Shown here one piece after another: positions 33,125-42,936 of a DNA stretch of 64,000 bases. The notes beneath the pieces are model-generated. The model did not search any database, had not been told where the DNA came from, and saw only the letters and a list, made by a program, of their open reading frames with translations. The stretch's first letter is position 1; each line of letters opens with the position of its first letter. Source of the DNA: JAGXTF01 sp044224315 (GTDB lineage: Bacteria; Bacteroidota; Bacteroidia; NS11-12g; UBA955); NCBI GenBank assembly GCA_044224315.1, contig JBGAKR010000009.1, positions 18,958-82,957 of the forward strand, in the 5' to 3' direction. The position numbers were made by a program, and so were the translations under genes.

Positions 33125-34702
33125 ATGAAATATAAGTACCTCATACTTGCAGCTGGTATAAGTTTAGCTGGCTGCGTAAAAAAGGCCAAAGACAACATCA
33201 ATAAAATGCATGGGGTTAAATGGTCTGGGACCTACGCAGTACCTATCATCAATGCAGATCTTTCATTGGATGATGCCGTTGCTTTGGCTGGAGAATTTGT
33301 GGGTGTGCAACCCTATAAGGACGGCCTGCTTTATATGGAGTATAAAAACAAAATTGTGAGCAAATATGGGTATGAAATGATAGAATTGGCCAATCAAAAC
33401 CATACTCATAACGACCAGCTAAGCGGCTCTGAAAAAAGCACCCTCACTTCGGGTGGCAGTGTATTGGCAACCCGTGATTATAGCGATGTATACAATGCAG
33501 GAACCCTTGAATTTGATTCCATTCATCTTTCTGGTGGTAAACTCAGGGTGCAGTTTACCCAAAACTACAGCCATGGCGGTGTTGCGACTATTACCATACC
33601 CCAATTGCGTAAAAATAATGTACCTGCAACCGCGGTTTTTTCCTTTTCTGCAGGCAATTTCAGCCAGAATATTGATATAGATTTGGATGGTTACCATTGG
33701 AATTTAACCCAGGGAGGATCTGGATTCAATCAAATCAATTCACATGCAGAAATTACCTTTAACAATTCAGGAAATGGTTTTACTGGTTCGGAAAATTTCA
33801 ATGTGAATTTAAACCTGATAAGTCAGAAATTCAGCAAAATTTTTGGATATTTCGACCTTGGCAATATATTAGCCAGCAACGATTCTCTGGAAATCAGCCT
33901 GTTTAGTTCCGGGGTTAAATTTGGCACCTATACCTTTGCAGATCCACGATTAAAAATTAAAGTAAATAATGCTACCGGATTGCCCCTGGAAATGAAAATT
34001 AATTCACTTCAAGGAAATAAAAATGGCAGCAAAACACCCATTACCGGTTATACAAGTACAAGCAAAGTTCCCGTGTCGAAATTAGACTCGGTGATGCTAA
34101 TAAAAACCAATAGTAATATTAAAACACTAACCGATAACTATACTCCATTCATAGAATACAATCTTGAATTCAACGCAAATCCGGATGGCAAAACAGCGCG
34201 TAATTTTTTAAACGCCGAATCCCAATTAACAGTTCAGGTAATAACAGAACTTCCATTCAACGGAACTGCAGTGGATGTAGTAATGGAGGATACTATGGAA
34301 TTTAGTCTGGGACTTGGAAAAGAAGTAGATTATATCGATTGGATTAATTTCCGCATTGGCATTGAAAATAATTTGCCCATCAATGTGGGTGTTCAAGCCT
34401 ACTTTATGGATAGCAGTTTTAAGGTTTTAGACTCATTATTTGCACCATTCCGATACATAACGAAAGGTGCGAATGTAGATGCGGCGGGCAATGTAACATC
34501 GGCTTACAGCGAACAATATGATTTAAATATCGATAGGGCCAGGATTAAAAAAATAAATCAGGCTAAACAGGTTAGAATTTACGGCATAATGCTTACCTCA
34601 GAATTTTCGGGGTCACCGGTCCCGGTAAAACTCACACAGGGGCAGCATTTTAAGTTTAAAATGGGAGTACAATCTAAATTATCTGTCAATGAAAAATTTT
34701 AA
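33125..34702 (+). CDS. Lipoprotein of unknown function, partner of DUF5723 gene
   Basis: 525 residues with a lipoprotein signal (Leu-Ala-Gly-Cys, Cys16). The mature protein is beta-rich with Asn/Ser-rich loops, repeated short strands and few charged clusters. It contains Asn-Tyr-Thr-Pro-Phe-Ile-Glu-Tyr-Asn-Leu and Gly-Thr-Ala-Val-Asp-Val-Val-Met-Glu-Asp-Thr segments but no family that I can name with certainty. The stop overlaps the next gene by 14 bp, so it is translationally coupled with a DUF5723 outer-membrane protein. A lipoprotein plus barrel pair is a common Bacteroidota arrangement for surface display. Confidence 0.75.
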   Translation: MKYKYLILAAGISLAGCVKKAKDNINKMHGVKWSGTYAVPIINADLSLDDAVALAGEFVGVQPYKDGLLYMEYKNKIVSKYGYEMIELANQNHTHNDQLSGSEKSTLTSGGSVLATRDYSDVYNAGTLEFDSIHLSGGKLRVQFTQNYSHGGVATITIPQLRKNNVPATAVFSFSAGNFSQNIDIDLDGYHWNLTQGGSGFNQINSHAEITFNNSGNGFTGSENFNVNLNLISQKFSKIFGYFDLGNILASNDSLEISLFSSGVKFGTYTFADPRLKIKVNNATGLPLEMKINSLQGNKNGSKTPITGYTSTSKVPVSKLDSVMLIKTNSNIKTLTDNYTPFIEYNLEFNANPDGKTARNFLNAESQLTVQVITELPFNGTAVDVVMEDTMEFSLGLGKEVDYIDWINFRIGIENNLPINVGVQAYFMDSSFKVLDSLFAPFRYITKGANVDAAGNVTSAYSEQYDLNIDRARIKKINQAKQVRIYGIMLTSEFSGSPVPVKLTQGQHFKFKMGVQSKLSVNEKF

Positions 34703-36104
34703 AGTATTTACAGCCATTTTATTGTTGGTTCACTTTACAAAGGCCCAACAGAATTTCACTTTATACAATATGCCCAGCATACCCCAAAGCAATTTGCTAA
34801 ATCCGGCCTTGGTTCCTGATTGTAAATGGCATGTGGGTGTACCGGCATTGAACAGCACCTATTTTCAATATGGCAACAGCGGTTTTAATGCCAATAAAAT
34901 ATTCAATGCAATGGAATCCTTCACACCAGATTCGAGCCAATTAAATTTGAATAAATTACTGGATGTTTTTAATAAGAAAAACTACATTGCGCTTAAAGTA
35001 GAACAAAGCTGGCTGAGTGGAGGCTTGAAGCTGATGAAAAATCATTATTTGCACTTTAGCGTGCAGGAAAAAGCACAGGTTCGCTTTTCAATACCCAAAG
35101 ATTTATTTACATTTTTAATTGATGGAAATGGGGGAAGTAATCTTGGCAAAACATTTGATTTTGATTTTAAATCCAGTGCTCTCCATTACCGCGAATTTGC
35201 TGTAGGATACGCATTCACCCTTGATGATAAAATTACTGTAGGAGGAAGGGTAAAATATCTTTTAGGCCTGAATGTGGTGGATGTAAAAAGTGCTAATTTA
35301 TCAGTTACAACCAATCCCGAAGATTACAGCTATTTAATGAAATCGGATATACGAATAAATGCCGCAAGTTCGCTTAGAACAATCATTAAAACTGACAGTA
35401 CCCAGCGTTTTGAACCCCAGGCCAGCAACTTTTTTCGTACTAAAAACAAAGGAATGGCCCTGGATTTAGGCGCCACGTTTAAGTTTACCGATAAAATAAC
35501 TTTCAGCGCAAGCTTGCTAGACATGGGATACATACATTGGAAACAGAATACCACCAATATTATGAGCCACGATAAAAATGCAAGCTTTAAATTTGATGGC
35601 ATACATGTAAGCAGTGCAGATACAAACAGCGATTTCAATCAGTATATTGAAAATCTGGTAGATACTTTGCTAAATACTTTCAGGGTAGATACAGCGCACC
35701 AATCGTTTAATACAGGCCTGAGTGCGGAGTTTTTTCTGGGAGCTAATTATGAATTAAGTAAGCGGGTTAATTTAGGCGCTCTTTTTTATGGTGATTTTTA
35801 TAACGGCAGATTCTATCCCGGTTTAACCCTGAGTATGCGATACAAACTTGGCAAAGCCCTGAGCTTAAATGTATCTAATACTTTTTACAATCGCAGCGTA
35901 ATAAACCCAGGTTTAGGGGTATCGGTAAATGCGGGTGCATTTCAGGTATATTCTGTGATGGATAATTTCCTGTTTCCGTTTATTCCCACAAGCATTCGCA
36001 ATATGAGCTGGAGATTTGGAAGTAACATTACCATTGGCAGAGAAAGGTTAAATCCGCGCAAATCCAAAGGCAATGAAACACCTACCGATCCAACTACCAA
36101 CTAA
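34689..36104 (+). CDS. DUF5723 family outer-membrane protein
   Basis: 471 residues with a signal peptide ending Thr-Lys-Ala-Gln. The mature N-terminus (Tyr-Asn-Met-Pro-x-Ile-Pro-Gln-Ser-Asn-Leu-Leu-Asn-Pro-Ala) and following segments (Val-Gly-Val-Pro near 55, His-Tyr-Arg-Glu-Phe-Ala-Val-Gly-Tyr-Ala near 165, Gly-Gly-Arg-Val-Lys-Tyr-Leu near 185) are those of DUF5723/FadL-like Bacteroidota barrels. Transmembrane-strand patterns continue to about 450, followed by a basic Asn/Thr-rich tail. Function unknown; related proteins may carry hydrophobic molecules or take part in T9SS. It ends convergently with the RCC1 gene, overlapping by 4 bp. Confidence 0.82.
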   Translation: MKNFKVFTAILLLVHFTKAQQNFTLYNMPSIPQSNLLNPALVPDCKWHVGVPALNSTYFQYGNSGFNANKIFNAMESFTPDSSQLNLNKLLDVFNKKNYIALKVEQSWLSGGLKLMKNHYLHFSVQEKAQVRFSIPKDLFTFLIDGNGGSNLGKTFDFDFKSSALHYREFAVGYAFTLDDKITVGGRVKYLLGLNVVDVKSANLSVTTNPEDYSYLMKSDIRINAASSLRTIIKTDSTQRFEPQASNFFRTKNKGMALDLGATFKFTDKITFSASLLDMGYIHWKQNTTNIMSHDKNASFKFDGIHVSSADTNSDFNQYIENLVDTLLNTFRVDTAHQSFNTGLSAEFFLGANYELSKRVNLGALFYGDFYNGRFYPGLTLSMRYKLGKALSLNVSNTFYNRSVINPGLGVSVNAGAFQVYSVMDNFLFPFIPTSIRNMSWRFGSNITIGRERLNPRKSKGNETPTDPTTN

Positions 36105-39100
36105 TGGGTGATTTGCAATTTAATAAAATGGGATTGCCTGTTTTTTAAATCTGCACATTGAATAAAATACAAACCCGGAATATATTGCTGGGTATTGATT
36201 TTAGCCAAACCAATTATCTGGTTTGAATATATGCAAATACCTGCTGAATTATAAATATTCAATACACCTGGATGGGTTAGATTGATATACAACTCAGTAT
36301 TGGCCGGATTCGGAAAAATAAAATTCTCTGCTTCTTCAATTCCAATAATATTTTCGTAAAATATTTCCAAATGTGCTGTATCTGACCACACTTCACATTG
36401 GGCCCTGTTAAATACCCTGCACCTGAAAATATGATTTTTCATACCCTCATTTACCGGATTTATATATAATGAATCGTTATGAACACCGTAAAATATTCCA
36501 GCATCTGGCAAATCATTAAAGCCGTTCCCTGTATCACGTTGCCATTGAAAAGAATCAGATAATAAATTTGATTTTACAAAGAAAAAACCATCTTTTCCCA
36601 GCATGGTAATATTGTGCTTGGGTTGAGTTAAGATTACAGGTTTATCCAGCATTTCAATCGTAAGGGACTGGGAGGTGTCCTTACAGCCAAATGCATCTGT
36701 ACTAATCAGATTATAATTGGCCGAAACACTGTCGGAATGGGTTGTATCAAAACCAGGAATTGCCACTTGATTTCGCATCCATTGATATATATTTCCTGCC
36801 GTATATTTGGCATGGACTTGATAAACCGATGGCTTGCAATAAGCCAGTTTAGGCATTGAAATTATTTGAGAATTGGGTTTTGAAATGGCCATATTCTGGC
36901 CACAATTATTTCCTTCGGCAAGGGGTTCTGTACTCTTTATTCTTACCCTATATGCATTACCCAAGCCAGATTTGTATGGAACAAAACCCTTTACCCTGCC
37001 ATCTTTGTGGGTTGAACCAATGATTTTTGATTTACTAAAATTCCCAGCCGAATCGCTCAATTCTAAATTAAAAAGATTGCCTGAGGTAAACCTGCCGATT
37101 GCCTTAAAATATACACTGAAACTATCTCCAGCGCATAGATGCAGCCTGCTCACACTGTCGATATCCATGCTGCGATAAGCATTATTTTGACAAATAAATT
37201 GGTTAGAATTATTGGTATTTCCCAACCCTAACTGACCATTTGAATTATCACCGGTGATGCATATTTGTTGGCGTTCACAACTAATTTTAGCTGCATTTTT
37301 TTCACCTGCCGAAATATTAACCGTATTAAATTGATTTGCAATAAGGGTAGGAATTAATGCCTGATTCATTGCCCCTAAACCAGATTGCCCCTTCAGATTG
37401 GAGCCCCAGAAATAACAATTGCCATTAGCACCCAAGGCTGCTGCCTGCTTATAACCAGCCTGAATTTGAATAACGGTGGTATTGAGTTTTACCAAAACTG
37501 CCGACAACCTGGCTTGCACAGTACTATCGCCCAACTGTCCAAAGTTATTGTTTCCAAAAGCCCATGCTTTTCCCCTGGCATCTAATACCAAACTATACTG
37601 TTCGCCAGCCGCCAGGCCAATGCAATCTGAAAAACCGGAAACCTTTTGAGGCAATTGGGTATAACTGCCGCTGCTTGTATATCCCAACTGTCCCTGGTTG
37701 TTATTCCCCCAGGTGTAAACTTCGCCGTTGGCGGCAATGGCCATGCTGTGCCCTTGTCCGGCAGCTATTTGTTTCCATCGTGTTCCAACGCCGATTTGTA
37801 TTGGAACTATGCGATCGGTGGTACTGTTGTCGCCCAATTGTCCGGTATTATTGCGGCCCCAAGCCCACATGGTACCATCGCATTTTAATCCCAGGGTATG
37901 GGTTTCGGATGCCGAAATGGATATCCACTGATTGGATTTTCCAATCTGTACTGGGTTTTTACGGTTGGTTGTGCTGCTGTCGCCCAGGTTGCCGTACGTA
38001 TTCCCCCCCCAGGCCCATAATGTACCGTTGGTGCGGATTCCAAATCCGTTGGTATTGCTTCCGGTTATCCCAATCCAATTGGTATCGGTACCCACAGCTA
38101 CCGGATCTAATCTGGTTGCGGTGCTTCCATCCCCAATCTGAGATTGGTCGTTTCTACCCCAACCCCACAGAGTTCCGTCTGATTTTAATGCCGTTGTATG
38201 ATCGGCGCTGTGTACCGTTACCCAATTTATTGCTTTATGAATAAACACGGGTGCCAAACTTAAATTTGAAATATTAGCTCCCAGTTGACCGTGATTATTT
38301 CTGCCAAAAGTATATACACTGCCATTCGCCCTGCTTACAACTGTATGGTAATATCCTCCTGCTGCGGCAATATAATCGGTCTTTGAACTTGCTTTTACCG
38401 GCTTATTGGCATCTACCACTGTGCTATTGCCAATTTGTCCGTGTGCATTGAGTCCCCATCCCCAAAGTGTTCCATCCGACTTAATTGCCAATGAATGCTC
38501 GTTGCCGCAAACCGCAAATACCCAGTTGTTGTCGTTGTTAACTTTTACAGGGCTCAAATGATCGATATTCGTTCCATCTCCCAACTGTCCGTTTCCATTG
38601 CTTCCCCAGGTCCATAAAGTTCCGTCGGCCTTGCGGGCCATGCTGTGGTATGTGCCTCCTGAAATACTTACCCAATTATTGTCGATCCCAATCTGCACAG
38701 GCACATTGCGATTTGAATTTGAACCGTCGCCCAATTCTCCGCTGCCATTTCTGCCCCATCCCCATATAGTACCATCGGCCTTAAGGGCCAAACTGTGATG
38801 GGCACCACAGGCTATTGCAATCCAATTATTAGCATTCCCCACCCGGTGCGGTTTATACACATTGGCATTGGCGGTATCGCCGATTTGGCCGTAGTAATCA
38901 TATCCGAATGCCCACAAGCTGCCATCCGCCTTCAATGCAAGGGTGTGATAGGTACCACAGGCAACAGCCACCCATTGGCTATCTTTCCCTACTTGCTTGG
39001 GTACAAAATGGTCGTAACTAGTTCCGTCGCCCAGTTGGCCGTACACTCCCATACCCCAGGCCCACAATGTTCCGTTGGCTTTGATAGCCGCGGCATGGTA

Positions 39101-39379
39101 AAAACCGGCGGCAACACTTACCCAATCGTTGTCGGTATTCATTTGCGCCGGTAATGGTGTAAAAGTTTGGGTGCCATTGCCCAGTTCACCATAGGTATTG
39201 TAGCCCCATCCCCACATCACACCGTTTCTGATTTCGAGGGTAAAATAACTGCCAGCCGCAAATCGTTGCTGGTTGCTGCGCTGGGTAATCAGCGAATTAT
39301 TTTGGTTTCGTGAAAATTGACCCATTGCCGATTGAAACAGCAACAGTGCAGCAATTAATAAGTGCGATTTTTTAAGCAT
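36101..39379 (-). CDS. Secreted RCC1-repeat double propeller with T9SS sorting domain
   Basis: 1092 residues with a signal peptide (Leu-Leu-Ile-Ala-Ala-Leu-Leu-Leu-Phe-Gln). Residues about 30-720 hold 13-14 tandem RCC1/BNR-like units of ~50 residues. Each reads like Leu-Trp-x-Trp-Gly-x-Asn-x-x-Gly-Gln-Leu-Gly-Asp, then Trp-Val-x-Val-x-x-Gly-x-x-His-Ser-Leu-Ala-Leu-Lys-x-Asp-Gly-Thr. That number is enough for two seven-bladed propellers. After them come about 300 residues of Ig-like beta domains. The last ~85 residues form a type-A T9SS C-terminal domain (Phe-Pro-Asn-Pro-Ala-Asn near 1020, Pro-Gly-Leu-Tyr-Phe-Ile, basic last strand). So it is exported by the system encoded at 5.5-13 kb and shown on or released from the surface. 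Ligand unknown. Confidence 0.9.
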   Translation of the reverse strand: MLKKSHLLIAALLLFQSAMGQFSRNQNNSLITQRSNQQRFAAGSYFTLEIRNGVMWGWGYNTYGELGNGTQTFTPLPAQMNTDNDWVSVAAGFYHAAAIKANGTLWAWGMGVYGQLGDGTSYDHFVPKQVGKDSQWVAVACGTYHTLALKADGSLWAFGYDYYGQIGDTANANVYKPHRVGNANNWIAIACGAHHSLALKADGTIWGWGRNGSGELGDGSNSNRNVPVQIGIDNNWVSISGGTYHSMARKADGTLWTWGSNGNGQLGDGTNIDHLSPVKVNNDNNWVFAVCGNEHSLAIKSDGTLWGWGLNAHGQIGNSTVVDANKPVKASSKTDYIAAAGGYYHTVVSRANGSVYTFGRNNHGQLGANISNLSLAPVFIHKAINWVTVHSADHTTALKSDGTLWGWGRNDQSQIGDGSTATRLDPVAVGTDTNWIGITGSNTNGFGIRTNGTLWAWGGNTYGNLGDSSTTNRKNPVQIGKSNQWISISASETHTLGLKCDGTMWAWGRNNTGQLGDNSTTDRIVPIQIGVGTRWKQIAAGQGHSMAIAANGEVYTWGNNNQGQLGYTSSGSYTQLPQKVSGFSDCIGLAAGEQYSLVLDARGKAWAFGNNNFGQLGDSTVQARLSAVLVKLNTTVIQIQAGYKQAAALGANGNCYFWGSNLKGQSGLGAMNQALIPTLIANQFNTVNISAGEKNAAKISCERQQICITGDNSNGQLGLGNTNNSNQFICQNNAYRSMDIDSVSRLHLCAGDSFSVYFKAIGRFTSGNLFNLELSDSAGNFSKSKIIGSTHKDGRVKGFVPYKSGLGNAYRVRIKSTEPLAEGNNCGQNMAISKPNSQIISMPKLAYCKPSVYQVHAKYTAGNIYQWMRNQVAIPGFDTTHSDSVSANYNLISTDAFGCKDTSQSLTIEMLDKPVILTQPKHNITMLGKDGFFFVKSNLLSDSFQWQRDTGNGFNDLPDAGIFYGVHNDSLYINPVNEGMKNHIFRCRVFNRAQCEVWSDTAHLEIFYENIIGIEEAENFIFPNPANTELYINLTHPGVLNIYNSAGICIYSNQIIGLAKINTQQYIPGLYFIQCADLKNRQSHFIKLQITH

Positions 39380-39662
39380 TTATCCGAAATTCTCTTTTAG
39401 GTAGATTGGAAATAAAATCGCCCATGACAATGACCGGAGGCAAATTTACACTTTTACCAACGGCTGAATTAAAATAAACCAGTTTTGATTGTGTTTTTTC
39501 AAAAACAGTATTTAAACCTACATAACAATATTTTGTATTAACCTAAATACCTAATCATTTAACATTGATTTGAAGTTGGAAGGGATACTGTGAAAAAAGC
39601 GGCTTAAAATGTTAATCACTTGCAAAAAAGCGAGGGTAAATTGCGGGGCTAGAGATAAAGTA
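39380..39662. other. Divergent intergenic region between the RCC1 gene and mutS
   Basis: 283 bp of AT-rich sequence that must hold the promoters of both genes. TATTTTG near 39530 resembles a shortened -7 element facing mutS, but no full TAnnTTTG/TTTG pair was found. No other structure recognised. Confidence 0.4.
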
Positions 39663-42278
39663 ATGTGCGCTGCACCTAAGGATAAGACCGAAACCCCGCT
39701 GATGAAGCAATATTTTAGCATTAAAGCGAAGTACCCAGGTGCTTTGCTGCTATTCAGAGTGGGTGATTTTTATGAAACATTTGACGAAGATGCCAGAATC
39801 ACCAGTAAAGTACTGGGCATAGTGCTTACCAAACGTTCAAATGGGGCTGCATCTGAAATGGATTTAGCGGGTTTCCCTCACCATTCATTGGATAGTTATT
39901 TGCCCAAACTGGTCCGCGCCGGTTATAGGGTAGCTATTTGCGACCAGCTAGAGGATCCGAAACTTACCAAAACTATTGTGAAACGAGGGGTTACGGAATT
40001 AGTTACCCCCGGTGTAAACTTCAACGATAAAGTCTTAGAAAGCCGCCAAAGCAATTATCTGGCATCGGTTTACTTTGGAGAAAAAAATATTGGCCTGGCA
40101 TTTTTAGATATCAGCACCGGCGAGTTTTTTGCCACCAGCGGCGATGAAGCCCAAGCTCAAAAGCTGATTGCAGGATTTAAACCGGCAGAATTGCTTTGCC
40201 CAAAGGCCAATCAGTTGCAATCAAACGGATTATTTGGACCCATTCCGGCAGCCCAACATATCGATGACTGGGTATATCAAACCGAGTATTGTGATGAAAA
40301 ACTATGCCGCCAATTTCAAAGTGGCTCTCTGAAAGGATTTGGTATTTCGGAAATGCCCGAGGCTATAATTGCTGCCGGTGCAGCACTGCAATACCTCGAA
40401 AACACCCATCATACCCAAATTTCGCATATCAATAGCATTAGCCGCATCGACGAAAATAAATATGTGTGGTTGGATGGATTTACAGTGCGCAACCTGGAAC
40501 TTACCCGATCTATTTTTCCAGGTGGGGTTTCATTGCTGGAAGTAATCGACAAAACCCAAACTCCAATGGGAGCCCGTTTACTTAATCAATGGCTGGTATT
40601 GCCGTTGAAAGACCTGGATCAGGTGCGCGAAAGGCACGATGTGGTTGAGTTTTTTAAGAAAAACAAAAAACTGGCCGACAGCACTGCACAAAGTTTAAAA
40701 GAAGTGGGCGATTTGCAGCGCATTGTTTCAAAAGTGGCTCTAAACCGCATAAACCCACGTGAGGTGCTGCAATTGGGTCGCAGCCTGGCAGCAGTTTCCA
40801 CTATTCAGGAAAGCCTGCAACAATCGGACAATGCGGGTTTAACCAACCTGCTAAACGGGGTGCAACCACTGCCTGAAGTAATCCAACGGATTGCCAGCGA
40901 AATACAGGAAGAAGCCCCTGCCCTGCTTGCAAAAGGCAACGTATTTAAACAGGGTATTAACGAAGAGCTGGACCATTTGCGGCATCTGGCTTTTAGCGGC
41001 AAAGATTATTTGCTGGATGTACAAAAACGTGAAAGTGAAAAAACCGGAATCAGCTCCCTAAAAATTGGATTTAATAATGTGTTTGGTTACTACCTCGAAG
41101 TTACCCATGCACATAAAGCCAAAGTTCCTGAAGAGTGGATTCGCAAACAAACCCTCACCGGTGCCGAACGTTACATTACACCCGAACTGAAAGAGTACGA
41201 AGAAAAAATTCTGAACGCTGAAGAACGCATTGGCATTGTGGAGCAGCAAATGTGGGAAGAATTTGTGGTATGGCTCAATGGATTTGTAGCCAAAGTACAG
41301 GCCAGTGCAAATGCTATTGCCAAGCTCGATTGCCTCGCCGGATTTGCCACCCTGGCTTATGAAAATCATTATGTAAGGCCCGAGGTAGACGACTCTCTTT
41401 CGCTGGATCTGGAAGGATGCCGCCATCCGGTGATTGAAAAACAATTGCCACCGGATGAAAGCTATATCCCCAACGATATTTTCCTCGACGATGCCGAGCA
41501 ACGGGTAATAATTCTTACCGGCCCCAATATGAGTGGTAAAAGCGCTATACTGCGACAAACGGCCCTGGCGGTGATATTGGCACAAATCGGCAGTTTTGTT
41601 CCTTGTACCAAAGCCCGAATCGGGTTGGTAGATAAAATTTATACCCGTGTTGGAGCCAGTGACAATATCAGCTTGGGTGAAAGTACATTTATGGTGGAAA
41701 TGCTCGAAACCGCCAGCATATTGAACAACCTCAGCGAACGAAGCCTCATTTTGCTCGATGAAATTGGCCGCGGGACCAGCACATACGACGGTGTTTCACT
41801 AGCCTGGAGTATTGCCGAATTTTTGCAAGGCCATAGCTGCAAACCCAAAACACTTTTTGCCACGCATTACCATGAGTTAAATGAACTCGAAAGCAAGTTG
41901 GATGGGGTGCGCAATTTTCATATTGCCATTAAAGAACAAGCCAATAAAATTTTGTTTTTACGCAAATTAAAACCCGGTGGAAGCGAGCATAGCTTCGGTA
42001 TTCATGTGGCGCAAATGGCAGGTATTCCAAACAAAGTATTACTTAGGGCCAGCGAAATTCTGCATAATCTGGAATCAGATCGAACCAAAATATCTGGCCG
42101 CGAAACTTTGCGCAAAACCACATCCAGTCCGGTAATGCAAATGAGCATGTTTCAGGTAGACGACCCCGCCATGAAACTGGTGCGCGAAACCCTGAAAAAT
42201 ACCGATTTGAATTCCATTTCCCCCATCGATGCCTTGCTAAAATTACAAGAGTTGAAGAATAAGGTTGGGAGTATATAA
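39663..42278 (+). CDS. mutS: DNA mismatch repair protein MutS
   Basis: 871 residues from the ATG at 39663; the frame is open to 39609, but the extra 18 residues are not MutS-like. It recognises mismatches and recruits MutL. The mismatch-binding Gly-Asp-Phe-Tyr-Glu-x-Phe motif is near residue 37 after Met-Lys-Gln-Tyr. Core and clamp domains span about 250-560. The ATPase has Walker A Gly-Pro-Asn-Met-Ser-Gly-Lys-Ser near 620, Walker B Leu-Ile-Leu-Leu-Asp-Glu-Ile-Gly-Arg-Gly-Thr-Ser near 695 and the signature Ser near 670. The C-terminal tail with Met-Gln-Met-Ser-Met-Phe is typical of MutS1. It is monocistronic; no mutL in the window. Confidence 0.97.
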   Translation: MCAAPKDKTETPLMKQYFSIKAKYPGALLLFRVGDFYETFDEDARITSKVLGIVLTKRSNGAASEMDLAGFPHHSLDSYLPKLVRAGYRVAICDQLEDPKLTKTIVKRGVTELVTPGVNFNDKVLESRQSNYLASVYFGEKNIGLAFLDISTGEFFATSGDEAQAQKLIAGFKPAELLCPKANQLQSNGLFGPIPAAQHIDDWVYQTEYCDEKLCRQFQSGSLKGFGISEMPEAIIAAGAALQYLENTHHTQISHINSISRIDENKYVWLDGFTVRNLELTRSIFPGGVSLLEVIDKTQTPMGARLLNQWLVLPLKDLDQVRERHDVVEFFKKNKKLADSTAQSLKEVGDLQRIVSKVALNRINPREVLQLGRSLAAVSTIQESLQQSDNAGLTNLLNGVQPLPEVIQRIASEIQEEAPALLAKGNVFKQGINEELDHLRHLAFSGKDYLLDVQKRESEKTGISSLKIGFNNVFGYYLEVTHAHKAKVPEEWIRKQTLTGAERYITPELKEYEEKILNAEERIGIVEQQMWEEFVVWLNGFVAKVQASANAIAKLDCLAGFATLAYENHYVRPEVDDSLSLDLEGCRHPVIEKQLPPDESYIPNDIFLDDAEQRVIILTGPNMSGKSAILRQTALAVILAQIGSFVPCTKARIGLVDKIYTRVGASDNISLGESTFMVEMLETASILNNLSERSLILLDEIGRGTSTYDGVSLAWSIAEFLQGHSCKPKTLFATHYHELNELESKLDGVRNFHIAIKEQANKILFLRKLKPGGSEHSFGIHVAQMAGIPNKVLLRASEILHNLESDRTKISGRETLRKTTSSPVMQMSMFQVDDPAMKLVRETLKNTDLNSISPIDALLKLQELKNKVGSI

Positions 42279-42332
42279 ATGGTTAACTTTTAGGAAAAAA
42301 ACTAATTGTTTTATCAATAAACTTTCAAAAAA

Positions 42333-42902
42333 TTAACGTGGTTTTCTTGTATTGTAAATATTGAATACTATAGGTACTTCTACATAATTCATAATAAAAT
42401 TACCAGCACGGTAATGCGCATACCCGCAAGATACAGTAAATCCGGTGCGGTTTCTATCGACGTTATATCGGTATCCCAATCTAATTTTATAAGTATTAAA
42501 ATAATCCTTAAAATGCTCATTCAATAAGTAATGCCTGAAGGTAAAATGGGTACCTAAACTTACGGATAAGCTGAGTGATTTTGTAAAATAATATGTAGGT
42601 ACTAAATGCAAATAAATTTGATGGTAATTGCTCCATTTTACACTGCCATATTGCTTGCCTATATTATAAAAATAACCCGATTCATAGGCTATATGAAATT
42701 TAGAATTCCATGTTTTTTCTTTACCAATAGTTAGCCCAAAGCCACTTTGGGACAAAAGTTCTTTGCCCAGCATATAATTGTAAATCAAGCCGCCATAGGT
42801 TCTGGGATATGGCATTTGCATGGGTTTAAAATCTGGGCCTATATAACAAGCCATTAACTTTGTAAAAGAAATAGAAAATAAAATACAAAAATAATTCCGC
42901 AT
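42333..42902 (-). CDS. Small outer-membrane beta-barrel-like protein, unknown function
   Basis: 189 residues. The N-terminus has a hydrophobic signal segment (Cys-Ile-Leu-Phe-Ser-Ile-Ser-Phe). The rest alternates aromatic and polar residues in strand-like runs (Gly-Leu-Ile-Tyr-Asn-Tyr, Ile-Tyr-Leu-His-Leu-Val-Pro-Thr-Tyr-Tyr-Phe, Ile-Arg-Leu-Gly-Tyr-Arg-Tyr) and ends with strand then basic residues. The DNA is AT-rich. I recognise no family. It is 35 bp downstream of the channel gene on the same strand and may be cotranscribed. Confidence 0.6.
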   Translation of the reverse strand: MRNYFCILFSISFTKLMACYIGPDFKPMQMPYPRTYGGLIYNYMLGKELLSQSGFGLTIGKEKTWNSKFHIAYESGYFYNIGKQYGSVKWSNYHQIYLHLVPTYYFTKSLSLSVSLGTHFTFRHYLLNEHFKDYFNTYKIRLGYRYNVDRNRTGFTVSCGYAHYRAGNFIMNYVEVPIVFNIYNTRKPR

Positions 42903-42936
42903 TTATTTATAAACCATTTATTTTGAATAAAGGAAT

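Noticed and set aside
37564..38244. 226-codon Cys/Arg/Trp-rich frame on the plus strand
   Set aside because: It is antisense to the periodic RCC1 repeats; the odd composition comes from reading the repeat in reverse.
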